Assembly (NCBI GenBank): GCA_016716965.1
Contig: JADJUP010000005.1
Location: 62,001-126,000, forward strand
From: Sulfuritalea sp.
GTDB taxonomy: Bacteria; Pseudomonadota; Gammaproteobacteria; Burkholderiales; Rhodocyclaceae
DNA: 64,000 nt
Direction of reading: 5' to 3'
Shown: in pieces, positions 27,278 through 35,789 of the stretch
How the letters are laid out: each line of letters begins with the position of its first letter
Numbering within the stretch: the stretch's first letter is position 1
Translations under genes and position numbers: made by a program
The notes under the pieces: generated by a model
Database searches by the model: none
Told to the model about the DNA's origin: nothing
The model's input: the letters and a program-made list of their open reading frames with translations, nothing else

Positions 27278-28138
27278 CTAAAACGCCGGCACGCCCATGG
27301 TCTGCAGGGCGCGGTTGAGTTGGGCGAAGGCCTTTTCCATCGACTCGACGGCCTCCTTGTGCTTGTTGTTCATGGCGTGGCCGGCGGCATCCGACTTGTG
27401 GCGCCCGGCATCCTGGATGAAGCCGTCGACCATGCGCCGCTTTTCGCCGTCGGCGCGGCCCTCGGCGATCATCATGTTGACCAGGATTTCGTTGGACTGC
27501 ACCCGCTTCTGCTCGTAGGCGAACTCCTCGGCCGGCGTATTGAACTTCAGCGACATGGTCACCACCTCGCCCGAGCGCAGGCGCGAAATCTCCTCCACCG
27601 CCAGCTTGTAGGCCTCGGCCATCTTCTTGTTGGCGTCGCCCAGCCGGCCGGCGGTCGCCAGGCGTTTCGCCTCCGCCGCCAGTGCATCGACGCGCGTCAG
27701 CGCCGCCTGCGCCTCGGCGCCGTTCTTCGGCCCCTTGGCGATCTCGACCAGACTGCCTCGATAAGTAGCGACCTGCTCGCCCATGTCGTCCAGGCGCTGC
27801 TTCTGCACGCTGTCGGAAAGACCGCCGGAATTGCGGCTGTTCGCCTTCGAGACATTGCGCAGGGCTTCGTCGAGCGCCGTCGCGGCTTCCGGATAGCGCT
27901 GCGCCGCCAAAGCCGCGCGCGCGCCGTCGAGCAGGCCGCGACTGCGTTCGATGAGGGCGGCGACTTCGCCATCCTTGCTCGCGGCGGCGGCCTTGGCGGC
28001 CGGTGCGTTGACCAGCATCTCGACCAGCTTGAGCTTCTGCTCCGCGAGGCGGCGCTGGTGCTCGGGGTCGGCCGCGGTCTGCGCCAGCACCGGCATGGCG
28101 AGTGCGAGGCACAGCGCCAGCACGCTCAGTCGTCGCAT
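27278..28138 (-). CDS. Secreted helical protein of unknown function
   Basis: 286 residues from ATG 28138 (MRRLSVLALCLALAMPVLAQ, a signal peptide). The mature protein is Ala/Lys/Glu-rich and almost all helical, with segments like GLLDGARAALAAQRYPEAATALDEAL that resemble tetratricopeptide-type helical pairs, and a C-terminal block NNKHKEAVESMEKAFAQLNRAL. I recognise no enzyme motif. First gene of the operon with the PilJ-like protein and multicopper oxidase; a GAGGAGGGG site precedes the start. It is divergent from the SCO gene. Confidence 0.7.
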   Translation of the reverse strand: MRRLSVLALCLALAMPVLAQTAADPEHQRRLAEQKLKLVEMLVNAPAAKAAAASKDGEVAALIERSRGLLDGARAALAAQRYPEAATALDEALRNVSKANSRNSGGLSDSVQKQRLDDMGEQVATYRGSLVEIAKGPKNGAEAQAALTRVDALAAEAKRLATAGRLGDANKKMAEAYKLAVEEISRLRSGEVVTMSLKFNTPAEEFAYEQKRVQSNEILVNMMIAEGRADGEKRRMVDGFIQDAGRHKSDAAGHAMNNKHKEAVESMEKAFAQLNRALQTMGVPAF

Positions 28139-28207
28139 CGGTTGTTCCCCTCCTCCTGGATGCATTTTTGCCGGATCCTGTGTTCCAGCATTTGCGACGC
28201 ATTATAT

Positions 28208-28232
28208 GAGAGTCGGCGCTCACGGCACGGCG
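28208..28232 (+). repeat. 25-bp dispersed repeat, core copy (divergent SCO promoter region)
   Basis: GAGAGTCGGCGCTCACGGCA then CGGCG, between the two divergently read genes at 28138 and 28259. Confidence 0.75.
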
Positions 28233-28258
28233 CCGCGGACATGGGTTACGCTTCGGAC

Positions 28259-28864
28259 ATGAACCCGCGCCCCGGATTGTGCCGCACCCTGCTCTGCGGC
28301 TTGCTCTGCGCCATCTCCTGCGCCGCACCGGCCGCAGGCACGACGGCATTCCACGGTACCGAGATCGGTCGCGTGCGCAGCTACGCGCAGGATTTCACGC
28401 TCACCGACCACAACGGCAAGCCGCGCACGCTGGCCGATTTTCGCGGCAAGGCCGTGGTGCTGTTCTTCGGCTACCTGCAGTGCCCCAACTATTGCCCGAT
28501 GACGCTGGCGCGATTGGCCGAGGTGATGCACCTGCTCGGCGACGACGCCAAGCGGGTGCAGGTGCTGTTCGTCACCGTCGATCCGGAACGCGATACGCCC
28601 ATGGCGCTGAAAGAGTACGTGGCCAACTTCCATCCGTCCTTCCTCGGCCTGTACACCACGCCCGCGCAAACACCTGAACTGGCGCTGAAGTTCCGCATTT
28701 ATTACCGCAAGGTGCCGAGCTCGACGCCCGGCTACTACAACATCGACCACGCGGTGTTCTCCTACGCCTACGATCCCGACGGGCACCTGCGCCTGCGTTT
28801 GTCCGATGCGCTTTCCGCAACGGACATTGCGGCAGACCTGCGCCTCCTGCTGCGGAAGAACTGA
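28259..28864 (+). CDS. SCO1/SenC/PrrC-family copper chaperone
   Basis: Membrane- or periplasm-located thioredoxin-fold protein that helps insert copper into the CuA site of cytochrome oxidases. About 201 residues. Signal segment RTLLCGLLCAISCAAPAAG, then FTLTDHNGKPRTLADFRGK, the copper motif CPNYC, VTVDPERDTP, and the later His in NIDHAVFSYAYDPDG. An in-frame ATG 18 bases upstream is an alternative start. Divergent from the multicopper oxidase operon, which supports a copper-linked function for the region. Confidence 0.92.
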   Translation: MNPRPGLCRTLLCGLLCAISCAAPAAGTTAFHGTEIGRVRSYAQDFTLTDHNGKPRTLADFRGKAVVLFFGYLQCPNYCPMTLARLAEVMHLLGDDAKRVQVLFVTVDPERDTPMALKEYVANFHPSFLGLYTTPAQTPELALKFRIYYRKVPSSTPGYYNIDHAVFSYAYDPDGHLRLRLSDALSATDIAADLRLLLRKN

Positions 28865-29076
28865 ATCGCCGCACCCGCGGCGCGCAAGCTTGGCACCAAT
28901 CTGGAGTACGCCGCAGAACGTCGCGCCCCGACGTGGTGCGCAGCAGCATAAGCAATCGCGCATATTTCTCCGCCAAGCGCCAGGAACACGGCCGATATTC
29001 GCGCCGAATCAATCGCTTGGATTCGATGGCACGGTGCCTGCATTGGACTGCCCATACCATCCACCCGGAGAGCACC

Positions 29077-30429
29077 ATGGCACTGCACGATCCTTTCGAC
29101 GCGAACAGTTCCATCAGCAGTTGCAACTGCGGCCAGCACGCCTCGCAGGCCCAGCACGACATCGCCGTCGGCGCCGGTGACGGCGATGCGCCGAACGGCC
29201 GGCTGGTGCAGACCGCCGTGATGAAGGCACTGTTCCCCAGGGATGCCGAGCGGCGCAATTTCCTTGCTGCCGTCGGTGCCTCCACCGCCTGGGCCGCGAT
29301 CTCATCGCTGGTTCCCTTCGGCGCGCTGGAAGCCATGGCACAGGAAAAGGGCCCGCTGGAGAAGAAGGATCTGAAGATCGGCTTCCTGCCGATCACCTGC
29401 GCGACCCCGATCATCTTTGCGGGCGCCGCCGACTTCTACGCCAAGGAAGGCCTCAACGTCTCGCTGCAGAAGACCGCCGGCTGGGCGATCGTGCGCGACA
29501 AGGTGCTGGCAAAGGAATTCGATGCCTCCCACATGCTGTCGCCGATGCCGCTGGCCATCACCATGGGCGCCGGTTCCGGCGCCGTGCCGATGGTGATGCC
29601 GGTGATGGAGAACATCAACGGCAACGCCATCACCCTGGCGATGCGGCACAAGAACAACCGCGACCCGAAGAACTGGAAGGGCATGAAATTCGCCATTCCT
29701 TTCGACTACTCGATGCACAACTTCCTGCTGCGGCACTACCTGGCCGAACACGGCCTCGATCCCGACAAGGACGTCCAGCTGCGGGTCATGGCGCCGCCCG
29801 ACATGGTGGCCAACCTCAAGTCAGACAACATCGATGGCTTCATCGTCGCCGAGCCGTTCAACCAGCGCGCCGTGTACGAAAACATCGGCTTCATCCATGC
29901 CCTGACCAGCGAAATCTGGGACAACCACCCCTGCTGCGCTTTCGCCGCCACCGGCGAATTCGCCAAGCAGAATCCGAACACCTTTGCCGCGCTGGTGCGC
30001 GCCATCATGCGTGCCACCCAGTTCGCGCACAAGCCGGAGAACCGCAAGGGCGTGGCGCAGATGATCGCGCCGGCCAACTACCTCAACCAGCCGGTCACGG
30101 TGGTCGAGCAGGTCCTGACCGGCCGCTTTGCCGATGGCCTGGGCAAGGTGCGCGACCTGCCGAACCGCATCGATTTCGATCCCTTCCCCTGGCACTCGAT
30201 GGCGATCTGGATGCTGACGCAGATGAAGCGCTGGGGTTACATCAAGGGCGACGTGAATTACAAGGACATCGCCGAAAAGGTGTATCTGGCGACCGATGCC
30301 CGCAAGCGCATGCAGGAGCTCGGGATGCCGGCGCCGAAATCCAACATGAGCACGCACCAGATCATGGGCAAGACCTTCGATCCGGCCAAGCCCGACGCCT
30401 ACCTGAAGACGCTGTCGATCAAGGCCTAG
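29077..30429 (+). CDS. NrtA/CmpA-like ABC substrate-binding protein, paralogue 1
   Basis: Periplasmic receptor for nitrate, cyanate, bicarbonate or similar anions. 450 residues. The N terminus is unusual: a leader with CNCGQH (Cys16, Cys18, His21) and His27 precedes a twin-arginine-like signal (ERRNFLAAVGAST, Arg59-Arg60). The mature part has the family blocks LKIGFLPITCATPIIFA, EFDASHMLSPMPLAITMG, FDYSMHNFLLRHYLAEHGLDPD, and HPCCAF. GGAG precedes the ATG. A very similar second receptor follows 54 bases later, then permease, ATPase and cyanase genes. Cyanate is a good candidate ligand because of cynS, but nitrate or urea-like ligands cannot be excluded. Confidence 0.88.
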   Translation: MALHDPFDANSSISSCNCGQHASQAQHDIAVGAGDGDAPNGRLVQTAVMKALFPRDAERRNFLAAVGASTAWAAISSLVPFGALEAMAQEKGPLEKKDLKIGFLPITCATPIIFAGAADFYAKEGLNVSLQKTAGWAIVRDKVLAKEFDASHMLSPMPLAITMGAGSGAVPMVMPVMENINGNAITLAMRHKNNRDPKNWKGMKFAIPFDYSMHNFLLRHYLAEHGLDPDKDVQLRVMAPPDMVANLKSDNIDGFIVAEPFNQRAVYENIGFIHALTSEIWDNHPCCAFAATGEFAKQNPNTFAALVRAIMRATQFAHKPENRKGVAQMIAPANYLNQPVTVVEQVLTGRFADGLGKVRDLPNRIDFDPFPWHSMAIWMLTQMKRWGYIKGDVNYKDIAEKVYLATDARKRMQELGMPAPKSNMSTHQIMGKTFDPAKPDAYLKTLSIKA

Positions 30430-30483
30430 TTCCGGCTCCTGAAGAACACGCCCCGAACCCGAACCAAATCAAAGGAGATCACC

Positions 30484-31842
30484 ATGTCATCCCTCAACAA
30501 CCCGTTCGATCCTGATCGCCCCCTGTCGCGCTGCAGTTGCGGCAACCACGGCTCCCAGTCCGAGCACGACATTGCCGTGGCTGCCGGCGATGTGGACGCC
30601 CTCAACAGCCGCGTGGTCCAGTCCGTGGTCATGCGCGCCCTGTTTCCGCAGGATGCCGAGCGCCGCAAATTCCTTTCTGCCGTCGGTGCGTCAACCGCCT
30701 GGGCCGCCATCTCCTCGCTGATTCCCTTCGGCACGCTGGAGGCGATGGCGCAGGAGAAGGGCAGCCTGGAGAAGAAGGACCTGAAGATCGGCTTCATCCC
30801 GATCACCTGTGCCAGCCCGCTGATCATGGCCGACCCGCTGGGCTTCTACAAGAAGCAGGGGCTCAATGTCAGCGTGATCAAGACCGCCGGCTGGGCGCTG
30901 ATCCGCGACAAGGTGCAGAACCGCGAATACGACGCCTCGCACATGCTGGCGCCGATGCCGCTGGCCATGTCCATGGGCGCCGGTTCCAATCCGATGCCGA
31001 TCAACGTCGCCACCATCCAGAACACCAACGGCCAGGCCATCACCCTGCACGTCAAGCACAAGGACAAGCGCGATCCGAAGATGTGGAAGGGCTTCAAGTT
31101 CGCCGTGCCCTTCGAATACTCGATGCACAACTTCCTGTTGCGCTACTACGTCGCCGAACACGGCCTCGACCCGGACAAGGACATCCAGATCCGCGTCGTG
31201 CCGCCGCCCGAGATGGTGGCCAACCTGCGCGCCGGCAACCTCGACGGCTACCTCGGCCCCGACCCCTTCAACCAGCGCGCGGTGTATGACGAAGTCGGCT
31301 TCCTGCACATCCTTTCGAAAGACCTGTGGGAGGGCCACCCCTGCTGCTCCTTCGGCGTGCCGGCGGACTTCGTCAAGCAGAACCCGAACACCTTCGCCGC
31401 GCTCTACCGCGCCGTGCTGACCGCTGCGGCAATGGCCCGCGACCCGAAGAACCGCTCGCTGATGGCCGAGGTGCTGTCGCCGGCGAACTACCTGAACCAG
31501 CCGAAGACCGTGCTCGAACAGGTGCTCACCGGCAAGTTCGCCGACGGCCTGGGCAACGTGCAGAACGTGCCGAACCGCGCCGATTTCGATCCCTTCCCGT
31601 GGTATTCGATGGCGGTGTGGATCCTGACGCAGATGAAGCGCTGGGGTTACGTCAAGGGCGACATCCGCTACAAGGACATCGCCGAGAAGGTGTACCTGCT
31701 GACCGACGCCAGGAAGCGCATGGCCGAACTCGGCATGACGGCGCCGAAGGCGGACTACCAGAAGTTCAAGGTGATGGGCAAGGAGTTCGACTACAGCAAG
31801 CCCGAAGCCTACGTGAACAGCTTTGCCATCAAGCGCAGCTAG
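30484..31842 (+). CDS. NrtA/CmpA-like ABC substrate-binding protein, paralogue 2
   Basis: 452 residues and strikingly like the preceding protein over its whole length, so a tandem duplication. It keeps the Cys17-Ser-Cys19-Gly leader with His22 and His28 and the Arg60-Arg61 export signal (ERRKFLSAVGASTAW). Differences cluster in likely ligand regions (LIMADPLGFYKKQGL versus the first copy's IIFAGAADFYAKEGL; DGYLGPDPFNQ versus DGFIVAEPFNQ), suggesting distinct ligands or affinities. AAAGGAG lies before the ATG. Ten bases separate it from the permease gene. Confidence 0.88.
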   Translation: MSSLNNPFDPDRPLSRCSCGNHGSQSEHDIAVAAGDVDALNSRVVQSVVMRALFPQDAERRKFLSAVGASTAWAAISSLIPFGTLEAMAQEKGSLEKKDLKIGFIPITCASPLIMADPLGFYKKQGLNVSVIKTAGWALIRDKVQNREYDASHMLAPMPLAMSMGAGSNPMPINVATIQNTNGQAITLHVKHKDKRDPKMWKGFKFAVPFEYSMHNFLLRYYVAEHGLDPDKDIQIRVVPPPEMVANLRAGNLDGYLGPDPFNQRAVYDEVGFLHILSKDLWEGHPCCSFGVPADFVKQNPNTFAALYRAVLTAAAMARDPKNRSLMAEVLSPANYLNQPKTVLEQVLTGKFADGLGNVQNVPNRADFDPFPWYSMAVWILTQMKRWGYVKGDIRYKDIAEKVYLLTDARKRMAELGMTAPKADYQKFKVMGKEFDYSKPEAYVNSFAIKRS

Positions 31843-31851
31843 GGAACGGCC

Positions 31852-32688
31852 ATGAACCGCCTGACACTCAAGGCCGCCTTCCTTTCGGCGATTCTCTTCG
31901 CCGTGTTCATCGGCGCCTGGCATCTGGCAACCCTGCCGACGGGCGGCGCGGTTTCCGCCGCGGATGCCGAGTATGCCAAGCTGATGGGCGCGGGAGCACA
32001 GAAGAGCGACGGCTTCCCGCCCCCGGCGGAGATAGGCAAAGCCTTCGTGCATTACCTGTCGGACCCCATGTACGACAAGGGGCCCAACGACAAGGGCATC
32101 GCCATCCAGCTCGGCTATTCGCTGCTGCGGGTGGCAATCGGCTTCGCCATCGCCATCGTGATCGCGGTTCCGGTGGGCTTCCTGATCGGCATGTCGCCGC
32201 TGGCGATGAAAGCGCTCGACCCCTTCATCCAGGTGTTGAAGCCGATCTCGCCGCTGGCGTGGATGCCGCTGGCGCTTTACACGCTGAAGGACTCGAACGT
32301 CTCCGGCATCTTCGTCATCTTCATCTGCTCGATCTGGCCGATGCTGATCAACACCGCCTTCGGCGTCGCTTCGGTGCGCCGCGACTGGATCAACGTCGCC
32401 CGCACCCTGGAAGTCAATCCGCTGCGCAAGGCCTTTCTGGTGATCCTGCCGGCCGCGGCGCCGACGATACTGACCGGCATGCGCATCTCGATGGGCATCG
32501 CCTGGCTGGTGATCGTCGCCGCCGAGATGCTGGTCGGCGGCACCGGGATCGGCTACTTCGTCTGGAACGAGTGGAACAACCTGGCCCTGCCCAACGTGAT
32601 CTTCGCGATCACCATGATCGGCCTGGTCGGCATGGTGCTGGACCTGCTGTTCGGCTGGCTGCAGAAGCTGGTCACCTATCGGGAATGA
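31852..32688 (+). CDS. ABC transporter permease, NrtB/CynB type
   Basis: 278-residue inner-membrane permease of the nitrate/taurine/cyanate class. An N-terminal helix is followed by a periplasmic segment and five further helices. The EAA-like cytoplasmic loop is present (VARTLEVNPLRKAFLVILPAAAPTILTG), as is the pairing motif ISPLAWMPLALYTLK. It probably works as a homodimer since only one permease gene is present. Confidence 0.92.
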   Translation: MNRLTLKAAFLSAILFAVFIGAWHLATLPTGGAVSAADAEYAKLMGAGAQKSDGFPPPAEIGKAFVHYLSDPMYDKGPNDKGIAIQLGYSLLRVAIGFAIAIVIAVPVGFLIGMSPLAMKALDPFIQVLKPISPLAWMPLALYTLKDSNVSGIFVIFICSIWPMLINTAFGVASVRRDWINVARTLEVNPLRKAFLVILPAAAPTILTGMRISMGIAWLVIVAAEMLVGGTGIGYFVWNEWNNLALPNVIFAITMIGLVGMVLDLLFGWLQKLVTYRE

Positions 32689-32695
32689 ACACACC

Positions 32696-33634
32696 ATGAG
32701 CACGCACTTCCTTACTGTTGAAAGCCTCAAGAAAGTCTTCCCGGCAACCAACGGCGTCGCCAACCTGCCGGTGTTCGACGACATCAACTTCCACATCGAC
32801 AAGGGCGAGTTCGTCTGCATCGTCGGCCACTCCGGCTGCGGCAAGACCACCATCCTCAACGTGCTGGCCGGGCTCGACGAAGCCAGCTCGGGCGGCGCCT
32901 TCATGGACGGCCGCGAAGTCAAAGGCCCCAGCCTCGATCGCGGCGTGGTGTTCCAGAGCCACGCCCTGATGCCCTGGATGAGCGTGCTGGGCAACGTCGC
33001 CTTCGCCGTGAAATCCAAGTGGCCGGACTGGTCCAAGCAGAAGGTCGCCGAACACTGCACCGGCTACCTGGAAATGGTCGGCCTCGGCCACGCCGTGCAC
33101 AAGAAGCCGGCGGAACTCTCGGGCGGCATGAAGCAGCGCGTCGGCATCGCCCGCGCCTTCGCCATCCAGCCCAAGATGCTGCTGCTCGACGAACCCTTCG
33201 GCGCGCTCGATGCGCTGACGCGCGGCACCATCCAGGACGAGTTGCTGAAAATCGTGCAGGCCACGCACCAGACCGTGTTCATGATCACGCACGACGTCGA
33301 CGAGGCCATCCTGCTCGCCGACAAGATCCTGCTGATGAGCAACGGCCCGCATGCCAAGATCGCGGAAATCGTCGAGATCACCATGCCGCGCAGCCGGACC
33401 CGCGCTGAAATCCATCACGATCCGCAGTACTACCGGATCCGCAACCACCTGGTGGATTTCCTCGTCAATCGCTCGAAGACCTACGCCGGCGCAGAAGCCG
33501 AAACGGCCCACGACGCGAAGAACCCACCCGTGGTCCGCCCCGGACTCGATGGCGAACGCGCACCGGTAATCACGCTGGCGACGGAAAAGGTCACCTCCCA
33601 GTTGCAGCAGGTCAAACACGCAGTCAATCAGTAG
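32696..33634 (+). CDS. ABC transporter ATPase, NrtD/CynD type
   Basis: Cytoplasmic ATPase, 312 residues. Walker A GHSGCGKTT, Q-loop around VVFQSHALMPWMS, signature LSGGMKQRVGIARA, Walker B MLLLDEPFGALD and H-loop ITHDVDEA are complete. After the core there is an added C-terminal tail of about 50 residues (YYRIRNHLVDFLVNRSKTYAG onward), a common feature of this subgroup. Eight bases after the permease gene. Confidence 0.94.
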   Translation: MSTHFLTVESLKKVFPATNGVANLPVFDDINFHIDKGEFVCIVGHSGCGKTTILNVLAGLDEASSGGAFMDGREVKGPSLDRGVVFQSHALMPWMSVLGNVAFAVKSKWPDWSKQKVAEHCTGYLEMVGLGHAVHKKPAELSGGMKQRVGIARAFAIQPKMLLLDEPFGALDALTRGTIQDELLKIVQATHQTVFMITHDVDEAILLADKILLMSNGPHAKIAEIVEITMPRSRTRAEIHHDPQYYRIRNHLVDFLVNRSKTYAGAEAETAHDAKNPPVVRPGLDGERAPVITLATEKVTSQLQQVKHAVNQ

Positions 33635-33711
33635 GACACAACGTTCATGGCATCAAGCGTCACCCGCTGAGATGAAACAGACGAAAAGCCAATTGTTCGC
33701 CCGCCCCCTTT

Positions 33712-33727
33712 CCCCCCTCGCGGGGGG
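33712..33727. other. Strong GC hairpin between ATPase and cyanase genes
   Basis: Perfect six-base stem CCCCCC/GGGGGG with a TCGC loop, followed by a CGCGCTGCGCGCG stretch. No T-run follows, so a classical terminator is doubtful; it may limit read-through from the transporter genes into cynS. Confidence 0.4.
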
Positions 33728-33801
33728 TTACTGTTCAGCGCGCTGCGCGCGCTTGTCGCCGGGGATTCCGCACGAAGCATTTCACGCCAAAGGAGAAACA
33801 C

Positions 33802-34245
33802 ATGAACCGCAATGACGTCACCGAAATGATCATCGCCGCCAAGATCAAGAAAGGCCTCAAATGGGAGGACGTGGCGAAGAAAGTCGGACTGTCCAAGGAA
33901 TGGGTCACCGCCGGCTGCCTCGGCCAGATGACTTTCGACAAGAAGCAGGCCGCCGTGCTCGGCAAGGTTTTCGGCCTGCCGCCGGATGCCGTGGCGCTGC
34001 TGCAGGTGGTGCCCTACAAGGGCTCGCTGCCGACCTCGGTGCCGACCGATCCACTCATCTACCGCTTCTACGAACTGATCAGCGTGTACGGCACGACCTT
34101 CAAGGAACTGATCCACGAGGAATTCGGCGACGGCATCATGTCCGCCATCGATTTCAAGATGGATCTGAAACGCGAACCGAATCCCAACGGCGACCGAGTG
34201 AACATCGTCATGTCGGGCAAGTTCCTGCCCTACAAGACCTACTAG
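33802..34245 (+). CDS. cynS: Cyanate hydratase (cyanase)
   Basis: Decomposes cyanate with bicarbonate to ammonia and carbon dioxide (via carbamate), cytoplasmic decamer. 147 residues, near the usual 156. The N-terminal helix-turn-helix-like domain (LKWEDVAKKVGLSKEWVTAG) is followed by the catalytic C-terminal domain with Arg88, Glu91 and Ser114 (YRFYELISVYGTT, GDGIMSAIDF). AAAGGAG lies 9 bases before the ATG. It follows the NrtA/CmpA-type ABC genes, so imported or internally formed cyanate would be used as a nitrogen source. Confidence 0.97.
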   Translation: MNRNDVTEMIIAAKIKKGLKWEDVAKKVGLSKEWVTAGCLGQMTFDKKQAAVLGKVFGLPPDAVALLQVVPYKGSLPTSVPTDPLIYRFYELISVYGTTFKELIHEEFGDGIMSAIDFKMDLKREPNPNGDRVNIVMSGKFLPYKTY

Positions 34246-34307
34246 GCCCATCCCGCGCGTCCGGCCCGCCGGGTCGGACGCGGCATGCACGAAAGGCAAG
34301 GCAGCAC

Positions 34308-34670
34308 ATGTCGAAGATTTTCATGAAGTCCTCCTGGGGCAGCGACGACCCGACCCGCGCCGCGATGGTGTTCGGCCACAGCGCGGCACTGGCGAAAGCC
34401 GGCCACGAGATCCGCATCTTCCTGCTCGGCGAGGCCTCGGTGCTGGCGCGCAAGGCCATTCGCGACCAGCTCTTCCCGGTCGGCTGGCCGGCGCTGGCGG
34501 AGCAATGGCAGAGCTGCGTCGACCTCGGCGTCAAGATCGAAGTCTGCGATGCCTGCCGCATCGCGCGCGGCATCAGCGACGACGACCTCGCCGCCTTCAG
34601 CGCCACGATCGGCAGCCCCGCCACCCTGGTCGCCGGCATCGAATGGGCGGACAAGGTGATCGCGGAATAA
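34308..34670 (+). CDS. DsrE/DsrF-like small protein
   Basis: 120-residue cytoplasmic protein of the DsrE fold: MSKIFMKSSWGSDDPTRAA at the N terminus, a hydrophobic strand EIRIFLLGEASVLA, and Cys residues in KIEVCDACRIARGIS at the usual position of the conserved redox or sulfur-carrying cysteine. 62 bases after cynS, same strand. DsrE proteins carry sulfane sulfur or act as peroxiredoxin-like folds; its role next to cyanase is unknown, though thiocyanate or sulfur relay is a possibility. Confidence 0.75.
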   Translation: MSKIFMKSSWGSDDPTRAAMVFGHSAALAKAGHEIRIFLLGEASVLARKAIRDQLFPVGWPALAEQWQSCVDLGVKIEVCDACRIARGISDDDLAAFSATIGSPATLVAGIEWADKVIAE

Positions 34671-34672
34671 TC

Positions 34673-35143
34673 TCAGTAAGGCTTCAGGTCGAGCACCGGC
34701 GTGTCGGCGAAGGCGTCGATCTCGCCGATCTCGATCATGTTGCCGCGCACCGCGATCACCGTCACCTGCGTCAGCGCGATCAGGTTGGGCCGGAACGGCG
34801 AGCGTGTGGCAAATACGCCGCGCAGCGGATTGTCGGGATTGCCGCGCGGATGCACCTGCAGGATCGCGCGCTTGTCAGGTGCATCGTTGCGATCGAACCA
34901 CCAGAACACCCAGAGCGACGACAATTGATCGACGCCGAGCAGCGCCGCCTGGTAGCGCGGCTCGACCTCGATGAAGGTCCTGCCGCCTGACTTGCGCACC
35001 CAGCCGATCGGACTCACCGAATAGACAGGCGCGGCCTTCGTCGTTGCCTCGGCCCGTAGCGGCGGACTCCAGCAAACCGCCAGGACAAGCGCGGCCAGCG
35101 GCAGGCAGGCGTATTGCAGCAGGCGTTCAGGGGTGGGATGCAT
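34673..35143 (-). CDS. Exported TrmO/TsaA-like (UPF0066) domain protein
   Basis: 156 residues. The C-terminal 115 residues match the TrmO/TsaA fold: YSVSPIGWVRKSGGRTFIEV, LLGVDQLSSLWVFWWFDRND, GVFATRSPFRPNLIALTQV and the terminal TPVLDLKPY. TrmO methylates t6A37 of tRNA with S-adenosylmethionine in the cytoplasm. This protein instead starts with a hydrophobic signal (YACLPLAALVLAVCWSPPLRA), which would send it across the membrane. RSPFRPN, the SAM-binding hallmark, is kept. Export makes a tRNA role unlikely. Converges on the DsrE-like gene with two bases between. Confidence 0.75.
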   Translation of the reverse strand: MHPTPERLLQYACLPLAALVLAVCWSPPLRAEATTKAAPVYSVSPIGWVRKSGGRTFIEVEPRYQAALLGVDQLSSLWVFWWFDRNDAPDKRAILQVHPRGNPDNPLRGVFATRSPFRPNLIALTQVTVIAVRGNMIEIGEIDAFADTPVLDLKPY

Positions 35144-35192
35144 GGCGGGCCTTCACGGGTCATTGAAGTTCGCACATTGTGCGGCAAGCGCC

Positions 35193-35217
35193 AAAAGTCG
35201 GCGGTGGCGACACGGCG
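35193..35217 (+). repeat. 25-bp dispersed repeat, core copy
   Basis: AAAAGTCGGCGGTGGCGACA then CGGCG, in the divergent gap between the TrmO-like gene and the cytochrome c gene. Confidence 0.8.
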
Positions 35218-35368
35218 AACATCGTGCCACCAGCAAGTGACAGGACCGCGCACCCTCCCTTATAGTGAGCCCGGCAAACACCAGCGACCGCATGTCGCGT
35301 CCGGGACTTTTGCGCCGTTGCCGATGCGCGGTGGCGGAGCTCCCGGGAAACCGGGCAAGGAACATCTC

Positions 35369-35770
35369 ATGAAGCTCTTCTTTCGATTTGCGCAGACAGC
35401 GACAGGCGCGCTTCTCCTGGCACTTGCCGCACCCGTGGCCGCCGATCCGGCGAAGGCCGACGGGACAGTCGACGCGGCGGCCATCTACCTGCGGGTCTGC
35501 TCCGCCTGCCACGGCGAAAAGGGCGACGCCAACAGCCTCGCACGGGGCGCACTCGCCAAGCGCCCGAGGAACTTCACGGCGCCGGAAGCGCGCTTGCGGC
35601 TCAACCGCGAGTACATGATCGCCATCGTCCGCGACGGCCGTCCGCATACGCCGATGACAGGGCGCGCCTCACGCCTGAGCCAGGAGGAAATCGAAGCGGT
35701 GGTCGATTACATCCGCGAGCGTTTCATGTCCGCCGCGCCCGACCGTGCGCCGACGCCAGGCAGCCGCTGA
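35369..35770 (+). CDS. Secreted monohaem cytochrome c
   Basis: 133 residues from the ATG at 35369. Signal peptide LFFRFAQTATGALLLALAAPVAA, haem site CSACH with GEKGDANSLARGALAKRPRNFT after it, and a distal Met in HTPMTGRASRLSQEEIEAVVDYIRER. A class I c-type electron carrier of the periplasm. It converges on the cupredoxin gene 19 bases away; partner unknown. Confidence 0.88.
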   Translation: MKLFFRFAQTATGALLLALAAPVAADPAKADGTVDAAAIYLRVCSACHGEKGDANSLARGALAKRPRNFTAPEARLRLNREYMIAIVRDGRPHTPMTGRASRLSQEEIEAVVDYIRERFMSAAPDRAPTPGSR

Positions 35771-35789
35771 GCCGCGCGCCGGACAGTCG

